Assembly (NCBI RefSeq): GCF_030285625.1 | Contig: NZ_CP127294.1 | Location: 5,118,501 to 5,182,500 of the forward strand | DNA length: 64,000 bases | Direction of reading: 5' to 3' | Source: Amycolatopsis sp. 2-15 | Lineage (GTDB): Bacteria > Actinomycetota > Actinomycetes > Mycobacteriales > Pseudonocardiaceae | Shown: positions 45,603 to 54,891 of the stretch, piece by piece | Layout: each line of letters starts with the position of its first letter | Position numbering within the stretch: the stretch's first letter is position 1 | Made by a program: the position numbers and the translations under genes | The notes under the pieces: generated by a model | What the model saw: the letters and a program-made list of their open reading frames with translations, nothing else | Told to the model about the DNA's origin: nothing | Databases searched by the model: none

Positions 45603-46967
45603 ATGAAACCGGTGCTCCTGATCACCCTGTGCACCGGGATGTTCTTGGTGCAGCTCGACGTGACCGTCGTCAACGTCGCCCTCCCCACCCTCGGCGAACA
45701 GCTCCACGCAGGACTCACCGCGCTGCAATGGGTCGTCGACGGATACTCGGTCGTTCTCGCCGCATTGCTGCTCGCGGGCGCCGCGCTCGGCGACGTCTTC
45801 GGCCACCGCGGCGTGGTGCTCACGGGGCTGGTGGTGTTCGGCGCCGCGTCCGCCGCGTGCGGCTTCGCCCAGTCCGCGGCCTGGCTGGTCGCCGCCCGGG
45901 CCGTCCAGGGGATCGGCGCCGCGCTGCTGCTGCCGGGCACGCTCGCCGTGATCAACCGGCAGTGCCCGGATCCGAGCACCCGGGCCCGCGCCCTCGGCGT
46001 CTGGGCCGGCGTGTCGGCCCTCGCCCTGCCCGCCGGCCCCCTGCTCGGCGGGGTGCTCGTCTCCCTCGCCGGCTGGCGACCCGTCTTCCTGCTCAACGTG
46101 CCGATCGTCGGGGCAGCCGCACTCGCCGTGCGAAAGCTGGTCCGGCCCGGCGGCCGCACACCCGGCCGCATCGACCTGCCCGGCGCCGCCACGGCCGCAC
46201 TCGCCCTCGGCGCCGGCGTTTACGCCGTGATCGCGCACCAACCCCTCGCCGCGGGGATCGCAGTGACAGCAGCAGCCACCTTCCTCGTGATCGAACACCG
46301 CTCCGAGGCCCCGATGTTGCCCCTGCGCCTACTCGAATCCCGCCGCACCGCCGGCGCCACCACCATCTCCGCCGCCTTGAACTTCGTCGGCCTCGGTGCG
46401 GTCCTCGTCTTCACCCTCTACCTGCAGAGCGTGCTGCACCTCAAACCACTCGACGCAGGACTCGCCCTGCTCCCGCTCTTCCTGCCTTTGGTCCTGCTCG
46501 GCCCCCTCAGCGGCCGCCTCACCGCGAAACTCGGCCCCCGCCCGCCGATCATCGCCGGACTCCTCCTCGGCGCCCTCGGCCTCGCCGGAATCCTCCGCGT
46601 CGACACGGCAACCACCTACGCCTCCCTTCTGCCCGCCCTCCTCGGCCTCGGCGCCGGCATGGGCCTGCTCACCGCCGCCGTCGTCACGGCCGCCGTCACC
46701 GACGCACCTGCCGAACGCGCCGGCATCGCCGGCGGCGTGAACAACGCCGCCCGCCAAGCCGCCGGCGCCCTCGGCGTCGCCGTTTTCGGCGCCGTCGCGG
46801 GAGATCCGGCGAACCACCCGGCCTTCGTCCGCGGCCTCCACACCCTCGGCGTCCTCTCGGCCGCGCTGTGGCTCGCCGCCGCGGCCCTCGCCGCCTTCAC
46901 GACGGGACCTCGGACCCGGGGTGCGAATGGAGCAGGTTGGCCGCCGAGGATGCGGGGCACGTCTTGA
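45603..46967 (+). CDS. MFS drug exporter (DHA2-like)
   Basis: 454 residues, about 14 membrane helices. Signature segments: MFLVQLDVTVVNVALPTLGE (motif D, about 13-32), ALQWVVDGYSVVLAALLLAGAA, GDVFGHRGVVLTG (motif A), ARAVQGIGAALLLPGTLA (motif B) and GVWAGVSALALPAGPLLGG (motif C), typical of EmrB/QacA-type proton antiporters. It is paired with the divergent ArsR-type regulator. The substrate is unknown. The basic C-terminal tail (GANGAGWPPRMRGTS) is unusual and overlaps the region of the next gene. Confidence 0.9.
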   Translation: MKPVLLITLCTGMFLVQLDVTVVNVALPTLGEQLHAGLTALQWVVDGYSVVLAALLLAGAALGDVFGHRGVVLTGLVVFGAASAACGFAQSAAWLVAARAVQGIGAALLLPGTLAVINRQCPDPSTRARALGVWAGVSALALPAGPLLGGVLVSLAGWRPVFLLNVPIVGAAALAVRKLVRPGGRTPGRIDLPGAATAALALGAGVYAVIAHQPLAAGIAVTAAATFLVIEHRSEAPMLPLRLLESRRTAGATTISAALNFVGLGAVLVFTLYLQSVLHLKPLDAGLALLPLFLPLVLLGPLSGRLTAKLGPRPPIIAGLLLGALGLAGILRVDTATTYASLLPALLGLGAGMGLLTAAVVTAAVTDAPAERAGIAGGVNNAARQAAGALGVAVFGAVAGDPANHPAFVRGLHTLGVLSAALWLAAAALAAFTTGPRTRGANGAGWPPRMRGTS

Positions 46968-46993
46968 TGGGGGCGCGGCGAGGGGGGTGGTGG

Positions 46994-47224
46994 ATGGGCC
47001 GGCTGCAGAGGTGGTTCATGCCGAGGCCGGTGCCGCCGAAGACCGCATTGCTCCTGGCGTCTCTGCACACGGGGATAGTCGTCATCTGGCTGTGCATGTT
47101 GTTCCTGATCCCCGACCTGTCACCTCTCCTGGCGTGGCTCTACTTCGTCCTCGCGGTCTTCAACACACCCAGTGCCGTGCTCTACTGGACCGCGTACGTT
47201 CGCAGTCGCCGCGCAGACCGGTGA
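46994..47224 (+). CDS. Small two-helix membrane protein
   Basis: 76 residues: a basic start, then two membrane helices (about 18-38 and 42-62: KTALLLASLHTGIVVIWLCM, LAWLYFVLAVFNTPSAVLYW) and a basic end. Not recognised. ATG 46994 is preferred because of GAGGGGGGTGG directly upstream; ATG 46967, which overlaps the MFS stop, is the alternative. It may be co-transcribed with the exporter. Confidence 0.6.
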   Translation: MGRLQRWFMPRPVPPKTALLLASLHTGIVVIWLCMLFLIPDLSPLLAWLYFVLAVFNTPSAVLYWTAYVRSRRADR

Positions 47225-47274
47225 CGACCGGACCCCGGGCCACCGCAAACGTGGTTGCGCGCCCGAGCTAATCT

Positions 47275-47470
47275 GGTACCAGCAAGGCGTTGATCCGGCC
47301 ATCACCGGGGAGCTTCCGGAAGAACAGGGCGCGTGCGTCCCCAGTAGACCCGGACGGGGCGGCCCGTGACAGCCGACGAACGAGTGGCCCGGCAGCACCG
47401 CCGCCGGGCAAGCGGGGTGGTACCGCGTGACGCGCGAGCGTCTCGTCCCCGTGTGGGTGACCGGTAGGCG
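47275..47470 (+). promoter_or_regulatory. T-box riboswitch before ileS (actinobacterial, translational type)
   Basis: The T-box core AAGCGGGGTGGTACCGCG is at 47410-47427; its TGGT (47418-47421) can pair with the ACCA end of uncharged tRNA. The short stem I region GGCCATCACCGGGGAGCTT places an isoleucine ATC specifier at 47301-47303. The downstream ileS ribosome site lies within reach of the switch, so control is likely at translation. A TAATCT -10-like hexamer is at 47269-47274. Confidence 0.88.
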
Positions 47471-47514
47471 CCGGTCGTCCGTACGTGAGCGACGAACGCA
47501 AGGAGCGCACCCCG

Positions 47515-50500
47515 ATGTACCCGAAGGCCCAGCTCGACGGAGAGACCGGAGAAACCGCGGTCCCGTCGCAGCCGTCGTTCCCCGCGCTGGAGCAGCGCGT
47601 GCTCGAGTACTGGGAGACGGACCGGACGTTCCAGGCCTCGATCGACGCGCGCCCGGCCGGCGAGAACGGCGACAACGAGTACGTGTTCTACGACGGCCCG
47701 CCGTTCGCCAATGGGCTGCCGCACTACGGGCACCTGCTCACCGGGTACGTGAAGGACATCGTCCCGCGCTACCAGACGATGAAGGGCAAGCACGTCGACC
47801 GCCGCTTCGGCTGGGACACCCACGGCCTGCCCGCCGAGCTCGAGGCGATGCGCCAGCTCGGGATCACGGAGAAGGAAGAGATCGAGGCGATGGGGGTCGC
47901 CAAGTTCAACGAGGCCTCCCGCGAGTCCGTGCTGCGCTACACCAAGGAGTGGGAGGAGTACGTCACCCGCCAGGCGCGCTGGGTCGACTTCGACAACGAC
48001 TACAAGACGCTCGACCTGCCCTACATGGAGTCGGTCATCTGGGCGTTCAAGCAGCTGTGGGACAAGGGCCTGGTGTACGAGGGCTACCGCGTGCTGCCCT
48101 ACTGCTGGCGCGACGAGACGCCGCTGTCCAACCACGAGCTGCGCATGGACGACGACGTCTACCGCACCCGCCAGGACCCGGCCGTCACGGTCGGGTTCCG
48201 CTTGGAGGGCAACGGGAACGAGCTCGACGGCACCTACCTGCTCATCTGGACGACCACGCCGTGGACGCTGCCCTCGAACCTCGCCACCGCCGTGCACCCC
48301 GAGGTGCGCTACGTCGTGGTGGAGAGCGAGAACTTCCCCGGCAAGCGGTTCCTGCTCGCCGAAGCCCGCGTCGGCGCGTACGCGCGTGAGCTCGGTGAAG
48401 AGCTGACCGTCGTGGCGCACTACACGGGTGCCCAGCTGCTCGGAAACCGTTACGCCCCACCGTTCCCGTACTTCCTCGGCCGCGAGAACGCGCACCGGGT
48501 CCTGTCGGCGGATTACGTCACGACCGAAGACGGCACCGGCGTCGTGCACATCGCGCCCGCCTACGGTGAAGAGGACAAGGTCGTCACCGACGCCGCGGGC
48601 ATCACGCCCGCCACCCCGGTCGACGCACGCGGCCGCTTCGACGCGACTGTGCCCGACTACGAGGGCCAGCAGGTGTTCGAGGCCAACCCGAACATCATCC
48701 GCGACCTCAAGAACGGCACGGGTTCCACCGCTCAGCAGGGCCCGATCCTGCTGCGTCACGAGACCTACGAGCACCCGTACCCGCACTGCTGGCGCTGCCG
48801 CAACCCGCTGATCTACCGCGCGGTGTCGTCGTGGTTCGTCGCGGTGACGCAGTTCAAGGACCGCATGGTCGAGCTCAACCAGCAGATCACGTGGTACCCG
48901 GAAAACGTCAAGGACGGCCAGTTCGGCAAGTGGCTGGAGAACGCCCGCGACTGGTCGATCTCCCGCAACCGCTACTGGGGTTCGCCGATCCCGGTGTGGC
49001 AGTCGGACGACCCGACCTACCCGCGCACGGACGTCTACGGCTCGCTCGACGAGCTGGAGCGCGATTTCGGCGTGCGGCTGGACAACCTGCACCGCCCGTA
49101 CATCGACGAGCTGACCCGGCCCAACCCGGACGACCCGACCGGGAAGTCCACCATGCGCCGCGTGCCAGAGGTGCTCGACGTGTGGTTCGACTCGGGTTCG
49201 ATGCCGTATGCCCAGGTGCACTACCCGTTCGAGAACGCCGAGTGGTTCGAGCACCACTACCCGAGCGACTTCATCGTGGAGTACATCGGGCAGACGCGCG
49301 GCTGGTTCTACCTGCTGCACGTGCTCGCGACGGCCCTGTTCGACCGGCCGGCGTTCCGGACCTGCATCAGCCACGGCATCGTGCTCGGCTCCGACGGGCA
49401 GAAGATGTCGAAGTCGCTGCGGAACTACCCGGACGTGACCGAGGTGTTCGACCGCGACGGGTCCGACGCCATGCGGTGGTACCTCATGGCGAGCCCGATC
49501 CTGCGCGGCGGCAACCTCGTCGTCACCGACCGGGGCATCCGCGATGCGGTGCGCCAGGCCGTGCTGCCGCTGTGGAACTCGTACTACTTCCTCGCCCTCT
49601 ACGCCAACGCCGAGGGCGTGGAAGGCAAGTGGCGCACGGATTCGACGCACCTGCTCGACCGGTACGTGCTCGCGAAGACCCACGAGCTCGTGACGGACGT
49701 CGAGTACGCGCTGGACAACTACGACATCGCCGGCGCGTGCCAGACTGTGCGCGATTTCCTGGAGGTGCTCACGAACTGGTACGTGCGCCGTTCGCGCGAC
49801 CGGTTCTGGGCGGGTGACCAGGACGCGATCGACACGCTGCACACGGTGCTCGAGGTGACCTCCCGCGTCGTCGCGCCGCTGCTGCCGCTCACGACCGAGA
49901 CGGTGTGGCGCGGCCTCACCGGCGGCCGTTCGGTGCACCTGACCGACTGGCCGAGCTCGCTCGACCTGCCGGCCGACGCCGCGCTGGTCACGGCCATGGA
50001 CCGCGTGCGGCAGGTGGCGTCGACGGCGCTGTCGCTGCGCAAGGCCAACAAGCTGCGCGTGCGGCTGCCGCTGGCGAAGCTGCTGGTGGCGAGCGAGGAA
50101 GTGGAGGCGCTGCGCGAGTTCACCGACATCCTGCGTGACGAGGTGAACGTGAAGTCCGTGGAGCTGACCACCGACGTCGCGGCGCACGGCTCGTTCGAGG
50201 TCGCCGTGAACGCGCGTGCGGCCGGGCCGCGGCTGGGCAAGGACGTGCAGAAGGTCATCAAGGCCGTGAAGGCCGGCGACTGGACCACGACGTCGGGCGG
50301 CGCCGTGGTGGCGGCCGGCGTCGAGCTGCTCGAAGGCGAGTACGAGCGGCGTCTCGTGGCCAAGGACGGCGGCGCGGCGGCCGAGCTGCCGGGCGGGTCC
50401 GGGCTGGTGCAGCTCGACACCGAGGTCACCGACGACCTGGCCGACGAGGGCGTCGCCCGCGACCTGGTGCGCGTGGTGCAGCAGGCCCGCCGCGAGGCCG

Positions 50501-50694
50501 GCCTCGACGTGTCCGACCGCATCGCGCTCACGATCGACGCGCCGGACGAGGTCGTGGCCGCGGGGCGCAAGTTCGAGGAGTTCGTGGCCTCGGAAACGCT
50601 GGCCACCTCCGTGACCTACGGCGACGCGCCCGAGGGCTTCGAGGGCACTGTCGGCGACGGCGTGAAGTTCCGCGTGGCGGTCGAGAAGGCGTAG
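47515..50694 (+). CDS. ileS: Isoleucyl-tRNA synthetase
   Basis: 1059 residues, class I synthetase. HIGH motif as [13 protein letters not shown] (about 62-74), editing domain with [16 protein letters not shown] (about 245-260), KMSKS motif in [15 protein letters not shown] (about 625-639) and a long anticodon-binding tail. The length is typical of the long actinobacterial, eukaryote-like form. ATG 47515 is chosen for the AAGGAG at 47500-47505; GTG 47485 is in frame upstream. It is controlled by the T-box leader and followed by a hairpin terminator. Confidence 0.96.
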   Translation: MYPKAQLDGETGETAVPSQPSFPALEQRVLEYWETDRTFQASIDARPAGENGDNEYVFYDGPPFANGLPHYGHLLTGYVKDIVPRYQTMKGKHVDRRFGWDTHGLPAELEAMRQLGITEKEEIEAMGVAKFNEASRESVLRYTKEWEEYVTRQARWVDFDNDYKTLDLPYMESVIWAFKQLWDKGLVYEGYRVLPYCWRDETPLSNHELRMDDDVYRTRQDPAVTVGFRLEGNGNELDGTYLLIWTTTPWTLPSNLATAVHPEVRYVVVESENFPGKRFLLAEARVGAYARELGEELTVVAHYTGAQLLGNRYAPPFPYFLGRENAHRVLSADYVTTEDGTGVVHIAPAYGEEDKVVTDAAGITPATPVDARGRFDATVPDYEGQQVFEANPNIIRDLKNGTGSTAQQGPILLRHETYEHPYPHCWRCRNPLIYRAVSSWFVAVTQFKDRMVELNQQITWYPENVKDGQFGKWLENARDWSISRNRYWGSPIPVWQSDDPTYPRTDVYGSLDELERDFGVRLDNLHRPYIDELTRPNPDDPTGKSTMRRVPEVLDVWFDSGSMPYAQVHYPFENAEWFEHHYPSDFIVEYIGQTRGWFYLLHVLATALFDRPAFRTCISHGIVLGSDGQKMSKSLRNYPDVTEVFDRDGSDAMRWYLMASPILRGGNLVVTDRGIRDAVRQAVLPLWNSYYFLALYANAEGVEGKWRTDSTHLLDRYVLAKTHELVTDVEYALDNYDIAGACQTVRDFLEVLTNWYVRRSRDRFWAGDQDAIDTLHTVLEVTSRVVAPLLPLTTETVWRGLTGGRSVHLTDWPSSLDLPADAALVTAMDRVRQVASTALSLRKANKLRVRLPLAKLLVASEEVEALREFTDILRDEVNVKSVELTTDVAAHGSFEVAVNARAAGPRLGKDVQKVIKAVKAGDWTTTSGGAVVAAGVELLEGEYERRLVAKDGGAAAELPGGSGLVQLDTEVTDDLADEGVARDLVRVVQQARREAGLDVSDRIALTIDAPDEVVAAGRKFEEFVASETLATSVTYGDAPEGFEGTVGDGVKFRVAVEKA

Positions 50695-50701
50695 CGAACC
50701 G

Positions 50702-50740
50702 GCCGTCCCGGCGTTGATCACGAATCAGCGTCGGGACGGC
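50702..50740 (+). terminator. Terminator after ileS
   Basis: Arms 50702-50718 and 50724-50740 pair over 17 positions with two wobble pairs and a 5-base loop, followed by GGCTTTCTC, 7 bases after the stop. Confidence 0.8.
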
Positions 50741-50832
50741 GGCTTTCTCACCTGTAACACCCCTTGTCCGTCAGCGATGGGCAAGCTGGGCCGAGTGCGC
50801 GCACGCCGCACGGGCCTGGGGGAGAGTCGCAA

Positions 50833-52475
50833 GTGAGTCCTGCCGGAAAGAGAGCCGTCCTCATCGGTGGTGCGGTCGCGATGGTCGCGATCGTCGTCGC
50901 AGCTGTGGTGCTGCTGACCGGCGGTTCGCCGGCGCCCGAGGCGGCGGCCGAGCCGACCGGGACCTCGGCCGCGGCGGGGCCGGTCGCCCCGGACCCGACG
51001 TCGGCGGCGCAGCTCTACCTCAAGGACTTCGCGGGCCACGACACCGACGGCGCGAGCCTGCTGACCGACGACCCGCACGGCGCGGCCGCCGCACTGCGTG
51101 ACGCCTGGGACACGCTCAAGCCCGACGGGCTGCAGGCAAAGCTCGGCAAGGTGAGCGACGCCGCCGCGAACGCACCGAAGAGCACCGCCGCGTACACCCT
51201 GACCTGGGACCTCGGCCCCGGCCACGTGTGGTCGTACGACGGCAGCCTCGACCTCGTGCACTCCGGCGACAGCTGGCGCGTGCACTGGACCCCCGCCGCG
51301 CTGCACCCGAAGCTGCAGGCCGGGCAGCGGCTCGTGATCGCGACCGCGCCGGCCGACGAAGCCGTGGTGGTGGACCGCGACGGCAAGCCGGTGGTCATCA
51401 GCGGACCGGGTGGCACGCACCTCGATCCCGCCGCGAAGTTCCCGCTGCTGACGCAGGCGCTCACCGGACAGGGCACGTCGTCGCCGTCCGACACTTTCGC
51501 GGTCCAGCGGGTCGACACCTCGGGCAAGGCGCTGGAGACGCTCTTCGGCAAGACCGAGAGCGGGCAGCAGGCGGTGAAATCCACGGTGAGCGTCTCCGTG
51601 CAGAACGCGGCGCAGGCGGCCGTCGACTCCTACCGTGGCAAGGCCGTGATCGTCGCGATCCAGCCGTCCAACGGCGGGGTGCTCGCGGTGGCGCAGAACG
51701 CGGCGGCGGGCACGGGCCCCTCGGCGCTGAACGGCCTGTACGCGCCGGGTTCGACGTTCAAGATCGCGACCGCGACGGCGGCCCTGGAAGCCGGCGTTGT
51801 CACGAAGGACTCGCAGGTGGCGTGCCCGCTCACCGCACGGATCGGCACCCGCACGATCTCCAACGAGGGCTTCGACCTCGGCACCACCACCGTGCACCGC
51901 GCGTTCGCGCATTCGTGCAACACCTCCTTCGGCCAGCTCGCCTCGCAGCTGCCGCCGGACGCGCTCGCCAACGCCGCGAGCCAGTACGGCCTCAACGCTG
52001 ACTTCGACATCCCCGGCCTCACCACCGAGATGGGCAAAGTCGGCGCCGCCGGCAGCGCCGACGAGCAGGTGGAGGACGGCATCGGCCAGGGCACCGTGCA
52101 GGTCAGCCCCTTCGGCGAGGCCGTGATGGCTGCGACGGTGGCCGCGGGCAAGGCGGTGACGCCGAAGCTGTGGTTGGACGGGCCCATTCCGCCACGACCG
52201 TCAACGACGGCTACCGCGCGCCGTCGGCGAGCGTGCTGGCCTCGGTGCGCGCGATGATGCGCGAGGTGGTCACGGGCGGCACCGCGACCGGACTGGCGCG
52301 CTCGGGCACCGTCTACGGCAAGACCGGCACCGCGCAGTTCGGCGACGGCGCCGAGGCGCACGGCTGGTTCGTGGGTTACCGCGGCGACGTCGCGTTCTGC
52401 GTGTTCCTGGAGGGCGGCAACGACTCCGGCCCGGCCGTGACGCTGGGCGCCAGGTTCCTGACCGGTGTGAAGTAG
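50833..52475 (+). pseudogene. Penicillin-binding transpeptidase with NTF2-like N-terminal domain, frameshifted
   Basis: Class B PBP split by one frameshift near 52180. Part 1 (GTG 50833 onward): a membrane helix (about 8-30), an NTF2/MecA-like domain (SAAQLYLKDFAGHDTDGASL), a linker domain, then the transpeptidase with STFK (YAPGSTFK, about residue 306) and SCN (FAHSCNTSFG). Part 2 (from about 52182, other frame): HSATTVNDGYRAPSASVLAS and the KTGTAQ box, ending at 52475. Adding one G to GACGGGCCC gives continuous LWLDGAHSATT. All catalytic motifs are intact, so a consensus error is more likely than true decay. It resembles Rv2864c of M. tuberculosis. Confidence 0.75.
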
Positions 52476-52497
52476 CGCTTCGGCGGCGGCCGAAGCG
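52476..52497 (+). terminator. Hairpin after the penicillin-binding protein gene
   Basis: CGCTTCGGC (52476-52484) and GCCGAAGCG (52489-52497) form a perfect 9-bp stem with a 4-base loop immediately after the stop codon. Confidence 0.6.
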
Positions 52498-52518
52498 TCG
52501 GGCTCCTACGGTGGGGGC

Positions 52519-53316
52519 ATGGAGACCGTCGCGCTGGCCGAGGTGGCCGCGGTGCTCGCCGACCCGAGCCGGGCGACGATGTGCCTCGCCCTGCTGGACG
52601 GGCGCGCCTGGACGATCGGCGAGCTGGCCGCGGCGGCGCGGATCGCGGTGTCGACTGCGAGCGAGCACGTGACGCGGCTGCACGACGCCGGGTTCGTCGC
52701 CCGGGTAAAGCAGGGCCGGCACGCGTACGTCCGCATCGCCGACCCGCGCGTGGCCGAGCTGATCGAGCACCTGGCGCAGCACGCCGAGCACCGCGAACCC
52801 GTCGGGCTGAAGGCGTCGTTGCGCACGCAGCGGCTGAGTTTCGCGCGCAGCTGCTACGACCACCTCGCCGGAACCGTCGGCGTCGCGCTGCGCGAAGGCT
52901 TGATCGCGAAGGGGATCGTCGACACCGGGCACGGGCTGACGCTGACCGCGACCGGGCGCGAAGTGCTCGACGAGCTCGGCGTCGCTGTGCCGGAGCGCGG
53001 CCGGCGCCCGCTGCTGCGCGACTGTCTGGATTGGACGGAACGGCGCGACCACCTCGCCGGTGCCGTGCCCGCGGCGATCCTGGCGCGGGCCGTCGACGCG
53101 GGGTGGGTGACGCGGGACCGGCAACGCGCGGTGCGGCTGAAGCCGGCCGGGGAGCAGCCGTTCGCGGCGCTCGGTGTCGATCTGGCGACACTCGGTGGCA
53201 GTTTGAATGTCCTCCAGCGCCGATCGTTACCGATCCGACCACAGTCACGGCGGGAGCAGTCGCCGGACGGGGTAACGCCCGGTGGCGTTCCCGCCCGCTA
53301 TTGGCCGGATCGGTAA
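52519..53316 (+). CDS. ArsR-type winged-helix transcriptional regulator (copy 2)
   Basis: 265 residues. HTH near the N-terminus (VLADPSRATMCLALLDGRAW, then IAVSTASEHVTRLHDAGFVA, about 11-60) and the same C-terminal domain as the gene at 44800: RSCYDHLAGTVGVAL, DCLDWTERRDHLAGAVPAAI, AVRLKPAG. After LGVDLATLGGS the last 37 or so residues are Arg/Pro-rich, have no counterpart in copy 1 and are encoded within a large RNA-like hairpin (53226-53317), so the original gene may have ended earlier. No exporter is divergent; the downstream neighbour is a K+/H+ antiporter. Confidence 0.85.
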   Translation: METVALAEVAAVLADPSRATMCLALLDGRAWTIGELAAAARIAVSTASEHVTRLHDAGFVARVKQGRHAYVRIADPRVAELIEHLAQHAEHREPVGLKASLRTQRLSFARSCYDHLAGTVGVALREGLIAKGIVDTGHGLTLTATGREVLDELGVAVPERGRRPLLRDCLDWTERRDHLAGAVPAAILARAVDAGWVTRDRQRAVRLKPAGEQPFAALGVDLATLGGSLNVLQRRSLPIRPQSRREQSPDGVTPGGVPARYWPDR

Positions 53317-53317
53317 C
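53226..53317 (+). other. Nested 92-nt stem-loop, candidate structured RNA or terminator
   Basis: GTTACCGATCCG (53226-53237) pairs perfectly with CGGATCGGTAAC (53306-53317). Inside, GGCGGGA (53249-53255) pairs with TCCCGCC (53289-53295), then CGCC/GGCG (53261-53264 with 53284-53287) and CGGG/CCCG (53268-53271 with 53278-53281). It overlaps the 3' end of the ArsR-type gene. A TAAGCT -10-like hexamer for the antiporter gene lies downstream at 53376-53381, so the structure is probably in the 3' part of the regulator transcript rather than in the antiporter leader. Confidence 0.55.
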
Positions 53318-53411
53318 ACACCACTTTGCCCGAGTTGTCCGGTGGTGCACGAACGAGTGAACGCCCCTCTCTCACTAAGCTGGAAGCCCACGGCGACCGG
53401 GAGGGGCGGAC

Positions 53412-54890
53412 ATGGACCAGCTTCCCGTCCTGCTGGGGATCGGCGGGGTCGTGCTGCTGGCGTCCGTGGTCGCCGTGCGCGTATCGACCCGGCTCGGCCT
53501 GCCTTCGCTGCTGCTGTACCTCGGCATGGGAGTCGCGCTCGGCGAATCGGGCATCGGCATCCAGTTCGACAATCCCGGCCTGACGCAGTCGCTCGGGCTG
53601 GCCGCCCTCGTCATGATCCTCACCGAGGGCGGGCTCACCACGCGGTGGCAGGCGGTGAAACCCTCGCTGGGGCTGGGGATCCTGCTGTCCACAGTGGCCG
53701 TGGTCGTGAGCATCGCGGTGACCGGCGCGGCGCTGCACTGGCTGCTCGGGCTCGACTGGCGGCTCGCGCTGCTGTGGGGTTCCGTGCTCGCGTCGACCGA
53801 CGCGGCGGCGGTGTTCTCAGTGCTGCGCTCGGTAGGGGTGCGCCCGAAGATCGTCGGCGCGCTGGAGCTGGAGTCCGGCATCAACGACGCGCCCGCCTAC
53901 ATCGCGGTGATCGTGCTCTCGTCGGGGGCCACAGTGGACTGGACCCTGCCGCTGTTGGTCGTTTACGAACTCGCCGCCGGGCTCGCGATCGGCTTGCTCT
54001 TCGGCTGGCTGGGCGCGATGGCGCTGCGCCGGTCCGCGCTGCCGGCCACCGGTCTGTACCCGCTGGCGACGGTGGCCGTGTGCATCGTCGCGTATTCCTC
54101 CGGTCAGCTGGCGCACGCGTCCGGTCTGCTCGCCACGTACGTCGCCGCGCTGGTGCTGGGCAACTCCAAGCTGCCGCACCGGTCCGACACGCTCTCGTTC
54201 GCCGAAGGCCTCGGCTGGCTCGCGCAGATCGGGCTCTTCGTGCTGCTCGGGCTGTTCGCGTCGCCGAGCCGGCTACTGGAGACGCTGGTGCCTGGCCTCG
54301 TCGCGGGTGCGGTGGTGCTGCTGCTGGCGCGGCCGCTGTCGGTGGTGATCGCGCTGCTGCCGTTCCGGCTGCCGTGGCGGGAGCAGACGTTCCTCTCGTG
54401 GGCGGGCCTGCGCGGAGCCGTGCCGATCGTGCTCGCGATGATCCCGCTGTCGGAGGGCGTGCCGGGCGCGCAGCGGCTGGTCGACGCCGTGTTCGTGCTG
54501 GTCATCGTGCTCACGCTCCTGCAGGGGGCCACCCTCGGGCCGTTCGCGCGCCGGCTCGGCCTCGCGAAGAGCTCCGAGGCGCAGGAGGTCGAGGTGGACG
54601 CCGCACCGCTGGACGAGCTCGGCGCCGAGCTGCTGCAGGTGCGCATCCAGAAGGGCTCGAAACTGCACGGCGTCTACATCTCCGAGCTCGGCTTGCCCGC
54701 CGGCGCCACCGTGAGCCTCGTGGTCCGCCGCGGCTCCGGGTTCACACCGCAGAAGACCAGCCGCCTGCAGGAGGACGACCAGCTGCTGGTGGTCACCACG
54801 GCCCAGGTCCGCGACGCGACCGAGCGCCGGCTCCGCGCCGTCGACCGCGCCGGGCGGCTCGCGCGGTGGCGCGGTGAGCTGGGGCGCTGA
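53412..54890 (+). CDS. Potassium/proton antiporter (CPA1 family, NhaP2/CvrA-like)
   Basis: 492 residues. Twelve or so membrane helices with GLPSLLLYLGMGVALGESG, MILTEGGLTTRW, LASTDAAAVFSVLR (ion-binding Asp pair, about 138-151), LELESGINDAPAYIAVIV and WAGLRGAVPIVLAMIPL, then a cytoplasmic RCK_C/TrkA-C domain (about 405-475: LLQVRIQKGSKLHGVYISEL, LQEDDQLLVVTTA). It exports K+ or Na+ in exchange for protons; the RCK_C domain usually binds a nucleotide such as c-di-AMP. ATG follows GGGAGGGG. Its stop is one base from the convergent MocR-type gene. Confidence 0.92.
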   Translation: MDQLPVLLGIGGVVLLASVVAVRVSTRLGLPSLLLYLGMGVALGESGIGIQFDNPGLTQSLGLAALVMILTEGGLTTRWQAVKPSLGLGILLSTVAVVVSIAVTGAALHWLLGLDWRLALLWGSVLASTDAAAVFSVLRSVGVRPKIVGALELESGINDAPAYIAVIVLSSGATVDWTLPLLVVYELAAGLAIGLLFGWLGAMALRRSALPATGLYPLATVAVCIVAYSSGQLAHASGLLATYVAALVLGNSKLPHRSDTLSFAEGLGWLAQIGLFVLLGLFASPSRLLETLVPGLVAGAVVLLLARPLSVVIALLPFRLPWREQTFLSWAGLRGAVPIVLAMIPLSEGVPGAQRLVDAVFVLVIVLTLLQGATLGPFARRLGLAKSSEAQEVEVDAAPLDELGAELLQVRIQKGSKLHGVYISELGLPAGATVSLVVRRGSGFTPQKTSRLQEDDQLLVVTTAQVRDATERRLRAVDRAGRLARWRGELGR

Positions 54891-54891
54891 G

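Noticed and set aside
47302..50721. 1139-codon ORF on the minus strand opposite ileS
   Set aside because: Low-complexity Arg/His/Val-rich shadow created by high-GC codon bias; no domain and no ribosome site, while ileS on the other strand is certain.
53226..53317. Known ydaO/c-di-AMP, cobalamin or M-box riboswitch before the antiporter
   Set aside because: None of the conserved motifs of those classes was seen, and the likely antiporter promoter lies downstream of the hairpin.
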